DNA from: Candidatus Bathyarchaeota archaeon CG07_land_8_20_14_0_80_47_9
GTDB lineage: Archaea; Thermoproteota; Bathyarchaeia; Bathyarchaeales; Bathycorpusculaceae
Direction: 5' to 3'
Length of the DNA: 15,095 nucleotides
Assembly (NCBI GenBank): GCA_002779555.1
Contig: PEWI01000001.1
Coordinates: forward strand, 1 to 15,095
A model generated the notes under the pieces. That model saw nothing but the letters and a program-made list of their open reading frames with translations, was not told the origin of the DNA and did not search any database. Positions 1-6,995 of this stretch are shown one piece after another. Both the position numbers and the translations under genes were made by a program. Every line of letters starts with the position of its first letter. Position 1 is the first letter of the stretch.

Positions 1-175
1 TGAGCCACTTTTCGATTCCGCTTTCAACCCTGCCCACGACTATGGACGGCGTCGCAGTCGCGTCTTCTGCGGCTTTCTGCAGTGTTTCTGCATCGTCGGC
101 TGTGACTATGATTCTGCAGAATAATCCATCAAATGCTTCGGCGTAGGTGTCTTCAATCTCCGTCTTCTTAACCAA
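1..175 (-). CDS. ftr: Formylmethanofuran:tetrahydromethanopterin formyltransferase (Ftr) or close paralog, N-terminal part, cut by window edge
   Basis: Only the first 58 codons lie inside the window. Ftr moves the formyl group from formylmethanofuran to tetrahydromethanopterin in the C1 branch of methanogenesis and the archaeal Wood-Ljungdahl pathway. The translation begins MVKKTEIEDTYAEAFDG and continues to PSIVVGRVESGIEKWL. This matches, from memory, the Ftr N-terminus (EIEDTFAEAF, then a TSVIMCPAEAGIE-like stretch). The start is a TTG at 173-175 that directly follows the stop of the upstream gene (176-178), so it is probably translationally coupled. Seen: the two N-terminal motifs and their spacing. 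Inferred: that the whole ~300-residue enzyme follows outside the window. It could be either the main Ftr or the second Ftr-like paralog found in some methanogens. Confidence 0.8.
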   Translation of the reverse strand, partial: MVKKTEIEDTYAEAFDGLFCRIIVTADDAETLQKAAEDATATPSIVVGRVESGIEKWL

Positions 176-1258
176 CTATCCTAGTCTCCCGATGGCTTCT
201 CCTCTGACTTTTTTTCTGAACTCTCTGCTTTCTCTTGCCAGAGTCTCCATATTTTCTCTTGTTATTATTTTAACTTTAGGCAACTGCTTTGGATATGACT
301 TGAAAAGGATGCCTAGCAAGGTTCGGCTGACGCGGCTCTCGACCAGTGTCCTGCGACTCCACTTCTCGACGAGCCTCAGGACTTGCTGTTTCCCAAACCT
401 GCAGAAAACATCTGCAATTACCGCTGTCACTATGCTGGTTGCTGACAGGACTGCGATTTCAGCGTTTTCCACCGCGTATTCGTTACCATTGAAGGACACA
501 GCCAAGCCGCCGTTTTCCTTTACAAGTCTGAAAGCCTGTTCGTCTGTTATGCTGTCACCTACATACATAACGTCTGCCAACTTTGCACTTGACCTTTCAA
601 CTGCGTCCTCTATCGATTTGGCCTTCTCACTGCCGCCTACAGGGTTGACTTCAGAGAAGATTCTGCTGGACTCCATGTCTATTACTTCTTTCCAGAAAAT
701 CTCGTCTAGTCTTCGAATTTCCCTCCGAGTCTTTTCGGAAAAATCAGTCAAGGATTTCGTGTTTGCAGGGATTTCGAATGTGGGCATAAGTGCAATTTCC
801 TGCGCGATCTTCTTGAGTTTGGTTTTTTCCTTTTCTGGCATGTGGAGCTTATCGATGTGCAGTTTTGTGCAGTATGTGTTCTTGTATGGAAAGTGTAAGG
901 CGTTGCAGAGAGCTTTTATGTAATGCTCGTAGCTTGTGCTGACGATGAAGGCGTGAGTGATCCTTCTTGCGTGACGTAAGGTTTCCCTTGCATTTTGAGT
1001 CAGAACAAGGTTTTGGGCTGAGAATTCCTGCATCTTTCGGTCGGTGACGCCATAGGCTTTCAGGAAAGGCAGGATCAATTTCAGGGTGTCGCCTGCCTTG
1101 TAATGCGGTCTCTTTACAACGTCTGCAAGCACATCATCGTATCGGCTTATGACCGTGAACAGTTTGTCGCCGTTGGGCACGGAGGTTGACGTTATTTCGA
1201 AGGCGTTGTCATTTTTTGAAATGGGGCCCTCACAGTCCGAGATGAATACTTTCTTCAC
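176..1258 (-). CDS. ehaR: HAD-superfamily hydrolase-like protein, EhaR type
   Basis: A 360-residue protein resembling the HAD-fold protein annotated as energy-converting hydrogenase A subunit R in methanogens; its reaction is unknown to me. HAD motif I is at residues 6-12 (ISDCEGP, with D8 and E10 in place of the usual DxD). A motif II-like serine lies in IVSTSY (105-110), a lysine-bearing GGSEKAKS (208-215) suits motif III, and motif IV is VGDSITDEQAF (233-243). The C-terminal third is basic and helical and lies outside the HAD core. The start is GTG at 1256-1258, overlapping the purD stop in a GTGA junction. The stop abuts the TTG of ftr. It therefore sits in one transcription unit with purF, purD and ftr. 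No other eha genes are visible here, so a role in a hydrogenase is not supported by this window. A phosphatase or small-molecule hydrolase role is equally possible. Confidence 0.75.
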   Translation of the reverse strand: MKKVFISDCEGPISKNDNAFEITSTSVPNGDKLFTVISRYDDVLADVVKRPHYKAGDTLKLILPFLKAYGVTDRKMQEFSAQNLVLTQNARETLRHARRITHAFIVSTSYEHYIKALCNALHFPYKNTYCTKLHIDKLHMPEKEKTKLKKIAQEIALMPTFEIPANTKSLTDFSEKTRREIRRLDEIFWKEVIDMESSRIFSEVNPVGGSEKAKSIEDAVERSSAKLADVMYVGDSITDEQAFRLVKENGGLAVSFNGNEYAVENAEIAVLSATSIVTAVIADVFCRFGKQQVLRLVEKWSRRTLVESRVSRTLLGILFKSYPKQLPKVKIITRENMETLARESREFRKKVRGEAIGRLG

Positions 1259-2670
1259 TTTTCACGCCTCAGCGCATCCATGTGTTTCACGCTTTTCTCT
1301 ATGTGGCGTTCTGAGGCTATGTCTGTTCTATGCCAAAGCGCTCCTCCCTTGATTGCTGCCGCTCCTTCAAGGGAGATTTGTCTAGCCGTCTCAATGTCGT
1401 CGCCAACACCCACGACGCAAACAGCTCTGGACTTGAGGGCAAAGGTTTCATTTCCACGAAGTTCCATGGAGCCGGGATAGACTCGGATTTTGTCACCGTG
1501 CCTCTTGCTTAGCACATATGCCTTTCTCAAGTTAACAGGCGTGCCTACTTCCTCAGGATTCACTAAGTTGGGAAAAGCATCGTCATACCCCCCATAATTC
1601 GGCGGAGCCTTGTAAGTCACGACTGTTGTAGCTTCTTCCAACGTGATGTGCGTTAGGTTGCCTTCCAAGATTTTGTAGCAGATGTCCACAAGATCGTCTT
1701 TCATGATTGGCAGAATGTTGATGATTTCAGGGTCTCCAGGTCGGCTGTTGTTCTCCAGAATTTTCGGTCCTTTGCCGGTGTGCATGAAAGCCACGTAGAG
1801 CGGAACGCCACGTAAGGCAGTCTTATCTTCCGCCGTTGTTTTCCATTTCTCAAAAATCCTGGTGACGATTTCCTCTTCTGTCGCTCTTTCGTCTTTGGTC
1901 AAAAAGGGAAGAACGTCACCCATGTTCTTATACGAGCCCATGCCGCCGGTATTTGGTCCTTTGTCATCGTCAAAGGCTCGTTTGTAGTCTCGCGTGTCTG
2001 GCAGCGCCACGAGGTGTTTGCCGTCGCAGAAGGCTTGGAAACTTGATTCTTCACCTTCAACTTTCTCTTCAATGATGACTGGTCCGTGTTGATAGTTAGA
2101 CTTGAAATGTTCGAACAGCTGTTCCCGAGTTGTGAAGTGGTCTCCCCACACGCCTACACCTTTTCCGGCAGCTGGCTTGTCTGGTTTAACGACTGCCTGA
2201 TTGTCGAGTTCATCAAGCCAACCGTAAACATCCCTCTTCACATCTCTTGTGCTTCTGTAGCTTTTCGGATCGAAAATCTTGAAGCTCGGATTTACTTCTG
2301 GCACAATTTGCTGAAACAGGAGTCTTTGGCGGACCTTGCTCTCTTCGATGGTGTATTCCTTTGTTGGACAGATCATAGGTATGCCTGTTCGCCTTTCTAC
2401 TGAATCGCGCACGCCCTCAATAATGGGTTTTTCGGGACCGACGATGCCAAAGTCGATTCTGTCCTTGTTTGCTTCGGCGAACTTGCAGATCTCTTCAATG
2501 TTCAAGTCTGGAATGACAACATGCTTGATCGCTGCTTTCACATTGAAGGGGTTTCGCTGCTTATCTGCAACAAAGATTTCGACCTTGTAATCGAGGCTTC
2601 TGGCGAAGGCGTCAACTATGGCTGTTTCTCTTGAACCGTAAGAAACTACTAGTACGCCTATTTTCTCCAT
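1255..2670 (-). CDS. purD: Phosphoribosylamine-glycine ligase (GAR synthetase)
   Basis: PurD is an ATP-grasp enzyme that joins glycine to 5-phosphoribosylamine, the second step of purine synthesis, using the product of PurF encoded just upstream. The 471-residue protein shows an N-terminal Rossmann-like part (VLVVSYGSRETAI, where most PurD have GGREHA), VGPE at 77-80, and the ATP-grasp lysine/glycine segment VKPDKPAAGKGV (161-172). It also has VEGEESS (204-210), DDDKGPNTGGMGSY (234-247) and the metal-binding ENNSRPGDPE (306-315). It is longer than the ~430 residues of bacterial PurD, as in many archaea. The ATG start lies 41 nt after the purF stop, and the stop overlaps the next GTG. The altered N-terminal signature is odd, but the catalytic ATP-grasp motifs are intact. 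Confidence 0.93.
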   Translation of the reverse strand: MEKIGVLVVSYGSRETAIVDAFARSLDYKVEIFVADKQRNPFNVKAAIKHVVIPDLNIEEICKFAEANKDRIDFGIVGPEKPIIEGVRDSVERRTGIPMICPTKEYTIEESKVRQRLLFQQIVPEVNPSFKIFDPKSYRSTRDVKRDVYGWLDELDNQAVVKPDKPAAGKGVGVWGDHFTTREQLFEHFKSNYQHGPVIIEEKVEGEESSFQAFCDGKHLVALPDTRDYKRAFDDDKGPNTGGMGSYKNMGDVLPFLTKDERATEEEIVTRIFEKWKTTAEDKTALRGVPLYVAFMHTGKGPKILENNSRPGDPEIINILPIMKDDLVDICYKILEGNLTHITLEEATTVVTYKAPPNYGGYDDAFPNLVNPEEVGTPVNLRKAYVLSKRHGDKIRVYPGSMELRGNETFALKSRAVCVVGVGDDIETARQISLEGAAAIKGGALWHRTDIASERHIEKSVKHMDALRREK

Positions 2671-2711
2671 GATTGACCACCGTATTGTATTGATGAATAG
2701 TAGAGGCTGGC

Positions 2712-4232
2712 CTATTTTGTCGTTGACTGAACTTGTTCGTACAATTCCTCTATCTCATAAAGTCTTCCAGTTTCTTCGTGGCCTTCCATGAACCTTTTCT
2801 TCATTGTGTCTGCAATCTTCTGCGCAAGCGGTGTCGGATACTTGCCCGTGATACACGCCATGCACAACTGGTCTCGAGCTGCGCCTGTTGCTCTGACCAA
2901 GCCTTCAATGGATTGATAACAGACAGCATCCGCCCCGATTATCTTCGCGATCTCCTCAGGCGTGTGTTTTGAGCCTATAAGTTGACCGTAGGTTGCCATG
3001 TCTATTCCGTAAAGGCAGGGCCCGATTATGCGTGGAAACGTCACGAACAAGTAAACCTTCTTGGCGCCCATTCTGCGAAGCTTTTCCACTATGACTTTCG
3101 TCGTGTCTCCTCTCACTATGCTGTCCTCGGTCACTATGATGTGTTTTCCGTCAATCTTTGGCGCCAAGATGTTTATTTTTCGGTCTATCGTAGACTGCCG
3201 CTCCTTGCTCAGAAGGAGAAAGGCTCTTTCAGTCACGTAACGGTGCCTCCGCGAAGCCCTTTCCCATCTTAACCCAGATGCCTCATGAACGCCTAAGGCT
3301 GAGTCGTCGCCTGTCTCAGGCACTGAGAGAACCATGTCGGCGTTCTTCACGACTTCAAGATTTTCTCTGACAAGGTTTCTTCCAAACTCTTCGCGGATCT
3401 CATAAACGTATTTATCGTCAAAGCGTGAGTCAGGTCTTGCAAAATATGCGTATTCAAAGGCGCAAAAGGCTTTCCGCTCGCCGTTGACAAGTTTTCGCCT
3501 CTTGAAACCTTCTTTTGTGACCGTTACGAACTCGCCTGGTTCCAGCTCGAAATCTCTTATAAAACCATTTATGTCCAAACTAACAGTTTCTGACGAGAAA
3601 GCGTAAGTCGAACCATCGGGGCTGTGGCCAGCGCATAGTGGCCTTATTCCGTGAGGGTCTTTGAACGCGAAGAAACTTCCGTCCTGTGTGATGCCTGCTA
3701 CGGAGAAGGCTCCATCGACTTCCTGCATGCACGATTTGACTGCTGAACTCAGATCTTTTCCCTTGAGCAGTCCGACGATTAGCTTGTGGCATATCAACTC
3801 CGCATCGCATTCATAAGAGAACTGAGGAAATTCCGTGCCGATTTCCTTGTTGACTTGGAAGGTGTTTACAACATTGCCGTTGAAGGAAACAGCCAGCTTC
3901 AACCCGTTTTTCGATACAGTCACAGGTTGGGTGCCTTTTATGAGTGATTTCTCGTCGCTCTTACCCGAAGTTGTGTATCTGACGTTTCCAATGCCAAGGT
4001 TTCCTGGTAGCCGTCCGAACCATTCTTGAATGGCGCTTGTCTTTATTTTCGGCACCAGGTCTAGGCTTCTGTGAACGTGGAATTTGCCGTCACTGTACGT
4101 AAGAAAACCGTGTGATTGGTGTCCCCTGTGGTTCTGAGCTCTGAGACCCCAGTAAACGTATGGGAATATTGGTTGGTTTTCGTAGTTGATGGCGGCAAAT
4201 ACTCCGCATGCGATTTTTAGCTGGTCTCCCAT
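2712..4232 (-). CDS. purF: Amidophosphoribosyltransferase, divergent form
   Basis: PurF makes 5-phosphoribosylamine from PRPP and glutamine, the first step of purine synthesis. The 506-residue protein begins MGDQLKIACGVF; Cys9 would become the N-terminal nucleophile after removal of an eight-residue propeptide. The glutaminase part has RYTTSG (85-90) and FNGN (117-120). The phosphoribosyltransferase part has the PRPP loop VTEDSIVRGDTTK (367-379). Cys257, Cys406, Cys457 and Cys460 lie where the four ligands of the 4Fe-4S cluster in Bacillus-type PurF are expected (CAFEY, PCLYGID, CMAC). Several usually strict signatures differ: RGHQSHG for RGQEGAG, RGDTT for RGTTS, and ERAFL for GRTFI. It is the first gene of the purF-purD-ehaR-ftr unit. 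ATG start at 4230-4232 with no Shine-Dalgarno, consistent with the leaderless promoter upstream. Confidence 0.93.
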   Translation of the reverse strand: MGDQLKIACGVFAAINYENQPIFPYVYWGLRAQNHRGHQSHGFLTYSDGKFHVHRSLDLVPKIKTSAIQEWFGRLPGNLGIGNVRYTTSGKSDEKSLIKGTQPVTVSKNGLKLAVSFNGNVVNTFQVNKEIGTEFPQFSYECDAELICHKLIVGLLKGKDLSSAVKSCMQEVDGAFSVAGITQDGSFFAFKDPHGIRPLCAGHSPDGSTYAFSSETVSLDINGFIRDFELEPGEFVTVTKEGFKRRKLVNGERKAFCAFEYAYFARPDSRFDDKYVYEIREEFGRNLVRENLEVVKNADMVLSVPETGDDSALGVHEASGLRWERASRRHRYVTERAFLLLSKERQSTIDRKINILAPKIDGKHIIVTEDSIVRGDTTKVIVEKLRRMGAKKVYLFVTFPRIIGPCLYGIDMATYGQLIGSKHTPEEIAKIIGADAVCYQSIEGLVRATGAARDQLCMACITGKYPTPLAQKIADTMKKRFMEGHEETGRLYEIEELYEQVQSTTK

Positions 4233-4254
4233 GTTTGGGCAATAATCAGGCGGG

Positions 4255-4262
4255 TATTTATC
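4255..4262 (-). promoter_or_regulatory. TATA box for purF (leaderless)
   Basis: On the minus strand this reads GATAAATA. Its centre lies about 26-27 nt upstream of the A of the purF ATG, the usual archaeal distance from TATA box to transcription start. No Shine-Dalgarno sits before the ATG. The natural reading is a leaderless mRNA beginning at or beside the start codon. Confidence 0.6.
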
Positions 4263-4284
4263 AGTTTTTAGGACATTTTCAAGT

Positions 4285-4290
4285 AAAAAA
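4285..4290 (-). terminator. Possible T-tract terminator of the 143-aa secreted protein gene
   Basis: The minus strand has six T in a row here, downstream of the stop at 4349-4351 and just before the purF promoter. Archaeal termination commonly uses such T-tracts. No strong hairpin precedes it, so this is a modest call. Confidence 0.35.
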
Positions 4291-4348
4291 CATGTTGACT
4301 TTTACAGAATCAATGCCAACCCAATAGCGGCAAGTCCATATTTAGAGT

Positions 4349-4780
4349 CTATCTTACGATGCTTGAGGTTATTGAGAGTTCGGCGCCGGGCACTATATGA
4401 ATCCACCAAGCCCATGCCTGAAAAGAATCGTTGTAGTACACTACGAGCCTTGCAACAGAGCCTACCGGAGCGTTCGCCGGAACAGTTCCTTCCCAAGTCA
4501 AAGTCCTCTTGTCACATGAACCAAGCGTCAACTTCTGCATCATTCCAGTCCATGTCCATCTTTCGCCTTCGAAGGCTATGTTAACCGACCAAGTGCCTTC
4601 GCTCGTGCCTACGTTCCTGAATGTGATTTCCGCAACGAAACCCTCTTTCGTTTTCTTATCGACAACACCGCTGCAAGACGGCAAACAAGCTGACAACAAG
4701 TTTCTCGAGCCTGCACTTGAAAGACCTGTCATGATGATTAACGCGGCCACTGCAAAAACCAACACAACAAACTTCTTCAT
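4349..4780 (-). CDS. Small secreted protein of unknown function with a beta-rich domain
   Basis: I do not recognise a named family. The 143-residue protein has a clear signal peptide: KK at 2-3, a hydrophobic stretch at about 4-20, and SSAG at 21-24. LSAC at 29-32 resembles a lipobox but lies some nine polar-to-mixed residues after the hydrophobic core, so lipid anchoring is doubtful. The rest is rich in alternating beta pattern (FVAEITFRNVGTSEGTWSVN, 48-67; ARLVVYYND, 110-118). This recalls the CARDB/Ig-like adhesion-type domains common on archaeal cell surfaces. Three cysteines remain after the signal (C32, C36, C89). ATG start at 4778-4780 with a strong GGAGAGGGAG Shine-Dalgarno. It appears to be a single-gene unit between two operons on the same strand. 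Confidence 0.7.
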   Translation of the reverse strand: MKKFVVLVFAVAALIIMTGLSSAGSRNLLSACLPSCSGVVDKKTKEGFVAEITFRNVGTSEGTWSVNIAFEGERWTWTGMMQKLTLGSCDKRTLTWEGTVPANAPVGSVARLVVYYNDSFQAWAWWIHIVPGAELSITSSIVR

Positions 4781-4819
4781 AATTCTCCCTCTCCTACACG
4801 AATCTAATGGAACTCGCGC

Positions 4820-4828
4820 ACTTTATCC
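4820..4828 (-). promoter_or_regulatory. Candidate TATA box for the secreted protein gene
   Basis: The minus strand reads GGATAAAGT, about 44 nt before the ATG at 4780. That predicts a leader of roughly 18 nt, enough for the Shine-Dalgarno seen there. A second AT-rich candidate (CTTATAGAA, 4843-4851) lies further upstream. Confidence 0.35.
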
Positions 4829-4958
4829 GTTCTGTAAGATACTTCTATAAGATAATAACACACGCCTCTCACAGCCCTTTCCTTCCCGAGAAATTATAGA
4901 CGTACCTGCGACTAGACAGCTGAAACACTTCAATCTAAAACATCCTTAGTCAGTGTCC

Positions 4959-5001
4959 CTCAGAAGTTCAATCTATAGATAGGGGCTTAGTACCTTCTGA
5001 G
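4959..5001. repeat. Inverted repeat with internal perfect palindrome
   Basis: CTCAGAAG (4959-4966) and CTTCTGAG (4994-5001) are exact reverse complements separated by 27 nt. The spacer contains the perfect palindrome ATCTATAGAT (4971-4980). The arrangement could be a protein-binding site or a hairpin in the 3' region of the aspS transcript. Its function is unknown. Confidence 0.5.
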
Positions 5002-5080
5002 ACCTGTCCGCTATCACCTTTGTCTGCACTAGAAATCTGGAAGGCAGAGGTTGTTGCATGTGTAAACATAAAGAAGAGAC

Positions 5081-6400
5081 TTATGGAGTGAGTCTAAACT
5101 TGTCTCTGGGATAAAGTGTGACTTCCCTGATGTTCTTCTTCCCAGTAAGCATCATCGTCAGTCTTTCCAACCCTATGGCCCAGCCCGCATGGGGCGGCAT
5201 CCCGTAATCGAAAGCCTGCAAATGATACTTGAACGACTCCGGGTTCAGCCCCTTCTCCCTCAGCCGTTTCATCAGAAGCTCCCTAAATGCGATTCTTGTT
5301 CCGCCGGAAACCAGCTCCACCCAACGCCACATCAAATCGAAACCCTCGCACAAGTCAGGATTGTCGCGGCGTGGCTGAATGTAAAAAGCTCTGGAACTGG
5401 TAGGCCAGTCGGTAATGTAGTAGAAGTACGGGTGGATTTTGCCCAGAGTTCTCAAGGCAGGTGTAGGTATGTCTTCGCCCCATGGAACTTCAACGCCTTC
5501 GCGCTTCAGGTCACTTAACACCTCATCATATGTGAGACGTTTGAAAGGTATTTCAGGCACCTTTATGCTGTATTTCAAGGTAGCCAATTCCTTTGGGCAT
5601 TTTTCATTGGCAACCCTGCAGATGTGTTGCATAAGCTGCTCAAGCAGCTGCATCACGCCATCAGCATCTGCAAACGCCTGCTCGATGTCAATTGAGACAA
5701 ATTCGCTCAAGTGACGACGCGTATGCGACTCCTCAGCCCTGAAAAAGGGCCCGATCTCAAAAACTCGTTCAAGACTCATCACGAGCTGTTCCTTGTACAG
5801 CTGTGGACTCTGAGCCAAGAAGGCTTTTCTTCCGAAGTAATCAACGGAGAAAAGCTCAGCTCCGCCTTCAGTTGCAGACGCAATCATGCGCGGCGTATGC
5901 ACCTCTAAGAAGCCTCTTTCGAACAGGAAGCCTCGAATTGCCCCCACGGCTGTGTGTTGAATTTTGAAAATTGAGATGTTGTCTTCTCTGCACAGGTCCA
6001 GCGCCCGAGCGTCCAACCGAACTTCCAGGTTCGCAGGCGTTTTTCCAGTTATGTCTATTGGCAAAGACGATTCAGCCGCGCTGAAGATACGGATCTCGTT
6101 CGGAATCACTTCGATGCCTCTAGGAGTAATAGTGGTCTTCTTCACAACGCCCCTCACACCTATGCTGTACCGTTTCTGCAAAGCATCTGACTTTGACAGA
6201 ACTTTGCTGCTTGCCTTTTTCCGCAAGACTATGATCTGAACCGTGCCTTCTCGGTCCTGCAAGATGACAAAACGTATTGCTCCCAAGTCTCGGATTTCCT
6301 GAACCCAACCGAAAAGCGTGACTTCCCTGCCGTCCATCTCAGGCTTAACGTCAACGGAATAATGCGTTCTACGCCAGTCGCCAATCGAATCTAGCTCCAT
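5081..6400 (-). CDS. aspS: Aspartyl-tRNA synthetase, archaeal type (possibly non-discriminating)
   Basis: A class II aminoacyl-tRNA synthetase that charges tRNA(Asp), and possibly tRNA(Asn), with aspartate. An OB-fold anticodon-binding domain comes first (DGREVTLFGWVQEIRDLG). The catalytic core has the motif 2 segment FFRAEESHTRRHLSEFVSID and the motif 3 segment GWAIGLERLTMML, and the protein ends in the family-typical YPRDKFRLTP. I place the start at the ATG at 6398-6400, giving 439 residues, close to the ~438 of archaeal AspRS; GGTGA lies a few nt upstream. An in-frame ATG at 6436 would add 12 residues overlapping the previous gene and is less likely. The gene follows the NusA-like gene by 16 nt and is co-directional with alba. 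At the specificity positions known from Thermococcales AspRS (W26, K85) this protein appears to have Gln and Pro. Confidence 0.95.
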   Translation of the reverse strand: MELDSIGDWRRTHYSVDVKPEMDGREVTLFGWVQEIRDLGAIRFVILQDREGTVQIIVLRKKASSKVLSKSDALQKRYSIGVRGVVKKTTITPRGIEVIPNEIRIFSAAESSLPIDITGKTPANLEVRLDARALDLCREDNISIFKIQHTAVGAIRGFLFERGFLEVHTPRMIASATEGGAELFSVDYFGRKAFLAQSPQLYKEQLVMSLERVFEIGPFFRAEESHTRRHLSEFVSIDIEQAFADADGVMQLLEQLMQHICRVANEKCPKELATLKYSIKVPEIPFKRLTYDEVLSDLKREGVEVPWGEDIPTPALRTLGKIHPYFYYITDWPTSSRAFYIQPRRDNPDLCEGFDLMWRWVELVSGGTRIAFRELLMKRLREKGLNPESFKYHLQAFDYGMPPHAGWAIGLERLTMMLTGKKNIREVTLYPRDKFRLTP

Positions 6401-6416
6401 AAGTTCACCTTCACGC

Positions 6417-6926
6417 CTAGTCAGAGAACTCCACACGCAACGTTATGCTCCGAACCTTGCCTGCAATCTCTTTTAAAGCCTTTACATCAAAAGGCGGCTG
6501 CATCCCACGTCTCTTTCTCAAAATGACCCGGGTTTCAGTAGTTCCATCAGGCAGCCAAATCGTGTTGATAGTCACGATGCTCAAAGGCGCAAACAAATCC
6601 TCCAAAAACTTTCTGTCGTCTACTCCGTTCTCAAGAACACGAACACGTTTGCCAGTTTCTTCACCCAAAGCCTTAACGATCTTGCCACCATACCCAAGAA
6701 GACGCGACACATCTCCAGGCCCAACGATTATCGCCAAAGTTTTGCCAACCTCAACAGCCTTGTGAAAATAGACGTTTTGAAGAGAAGGATATTTCTGTTC
6801 CAGCGACAACAACAGCCGAGCAACTGTCAAGTCAGCCTCACTTACTTCTCCAGACTTTACTTTAGCTGAACACTTTTGACACAGTATGCCGCTCTTTAGA
6901 CAGAAACTACACAGTGCCGTTTTCAC
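6417..6926 (-). CDS. NusA-like KH-domain protein with N-terminal zinc-binding motif
   Basis: A 169-residue protein. It begins with four cysteines spaced as in a small zinc ribbon (C6, C9, C16, C19: CSFC and CQKC). A KH domain then follows, with the nucleic-acid-binding loop GYGG at 78-81 inside LAIIVGPGDVSRLLGYGGKI (64-83). A further beta-rich C-terminal part (VTINTIWLPDG; ETRVILRKRRG) completes it. KH proteins of this type in archaea are annotated as NusA-like and are thought to bind RNA, perhaps with RNA polymerase or the ribosome; the exact role here is not known. The start is GTG at 6924-6926; no strong Shine-Dalgarno is seen. The stop lies 16 nt before the aspS ATG, so the two are very likely co-transcribed, and alba lies 69 nt upstream on the same strand. 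Confidence 0.8.
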   Translation of the reverse strand: MKTALCSFCLKSGILCQKCSAKVKSGEVSEADLTVARLLLSLEQKYPSLQNVYFHKAVEVGKTLAIIVGPGDVSRLLGYGGKIVKALGEETGKRVRVLENGVDDRKFLEDLFAPLSIVTINTIWLPDGTTETRVILRKRRGMQPPFDVKALKEIAGKVRSITLRVEFSD

Positions 6927-6937
6927 CTATAAAATGG

Positions 6938-6958
6938 CCCTCCGCAAATAAAGGAGGG
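6938..6958. repeat. Short inverted repeat between alba and the NusA-like gene
   Basis: CCCTCC (6938-6943) and GGAGGG (6953-6958) can pair over an AT-rich 9-nt spacer (GCAAATAAA). On the minus strand the spacer reads TTTATTTGC and sits about 25 nt before the GTG at 6926. It could therefore be a promoter element for a leaderless transcript, or a weak hairpin between two cistrons. Confidence 0.35.
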
Positions 6959-6995
6959 GCGGCGGAGCATTGGAAACTTTTGAGGAAACGCTATT

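Larger units (their letters stand above)
4781..5080. other. 300-nt intergenic region with palindromes, no gene seen
   Basis: This gap follows aspS and precedes the secreted protein gene, both on the minus strand. It holds the promoter of the secreted protein near 4820-4851. Beyond that I see no open reading frame of note and no tRNA. It does contain an 8-nt inverted repeat (CTCAGAAG 4959-4966 with CTTCTGAG 4994-5001). A perfect 10-nt palindrome ATCTATAGAT (4971-4980) lies inside that loop. A 9-nt direct repeat TTCAATCTA occurs at 4929-4937 and 4967-4975. Confidence 0.5.

Noticed and set aside
147..923. 258-codon open frame on the plus strand.
   Set aside because: It lies antisense to the ehaR-like gene, whose HAD motifs and operon junctions are clear. 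The plus-strand translation is low-complexity serine/leucine, typical of a shadow frame.
6401..6436. Longer aspS starting at ATG 6436.
   Set aside because: It would overlap the previous gene and add 12 residues absent from the family. The ATG at 6400 has a better ribosome site.
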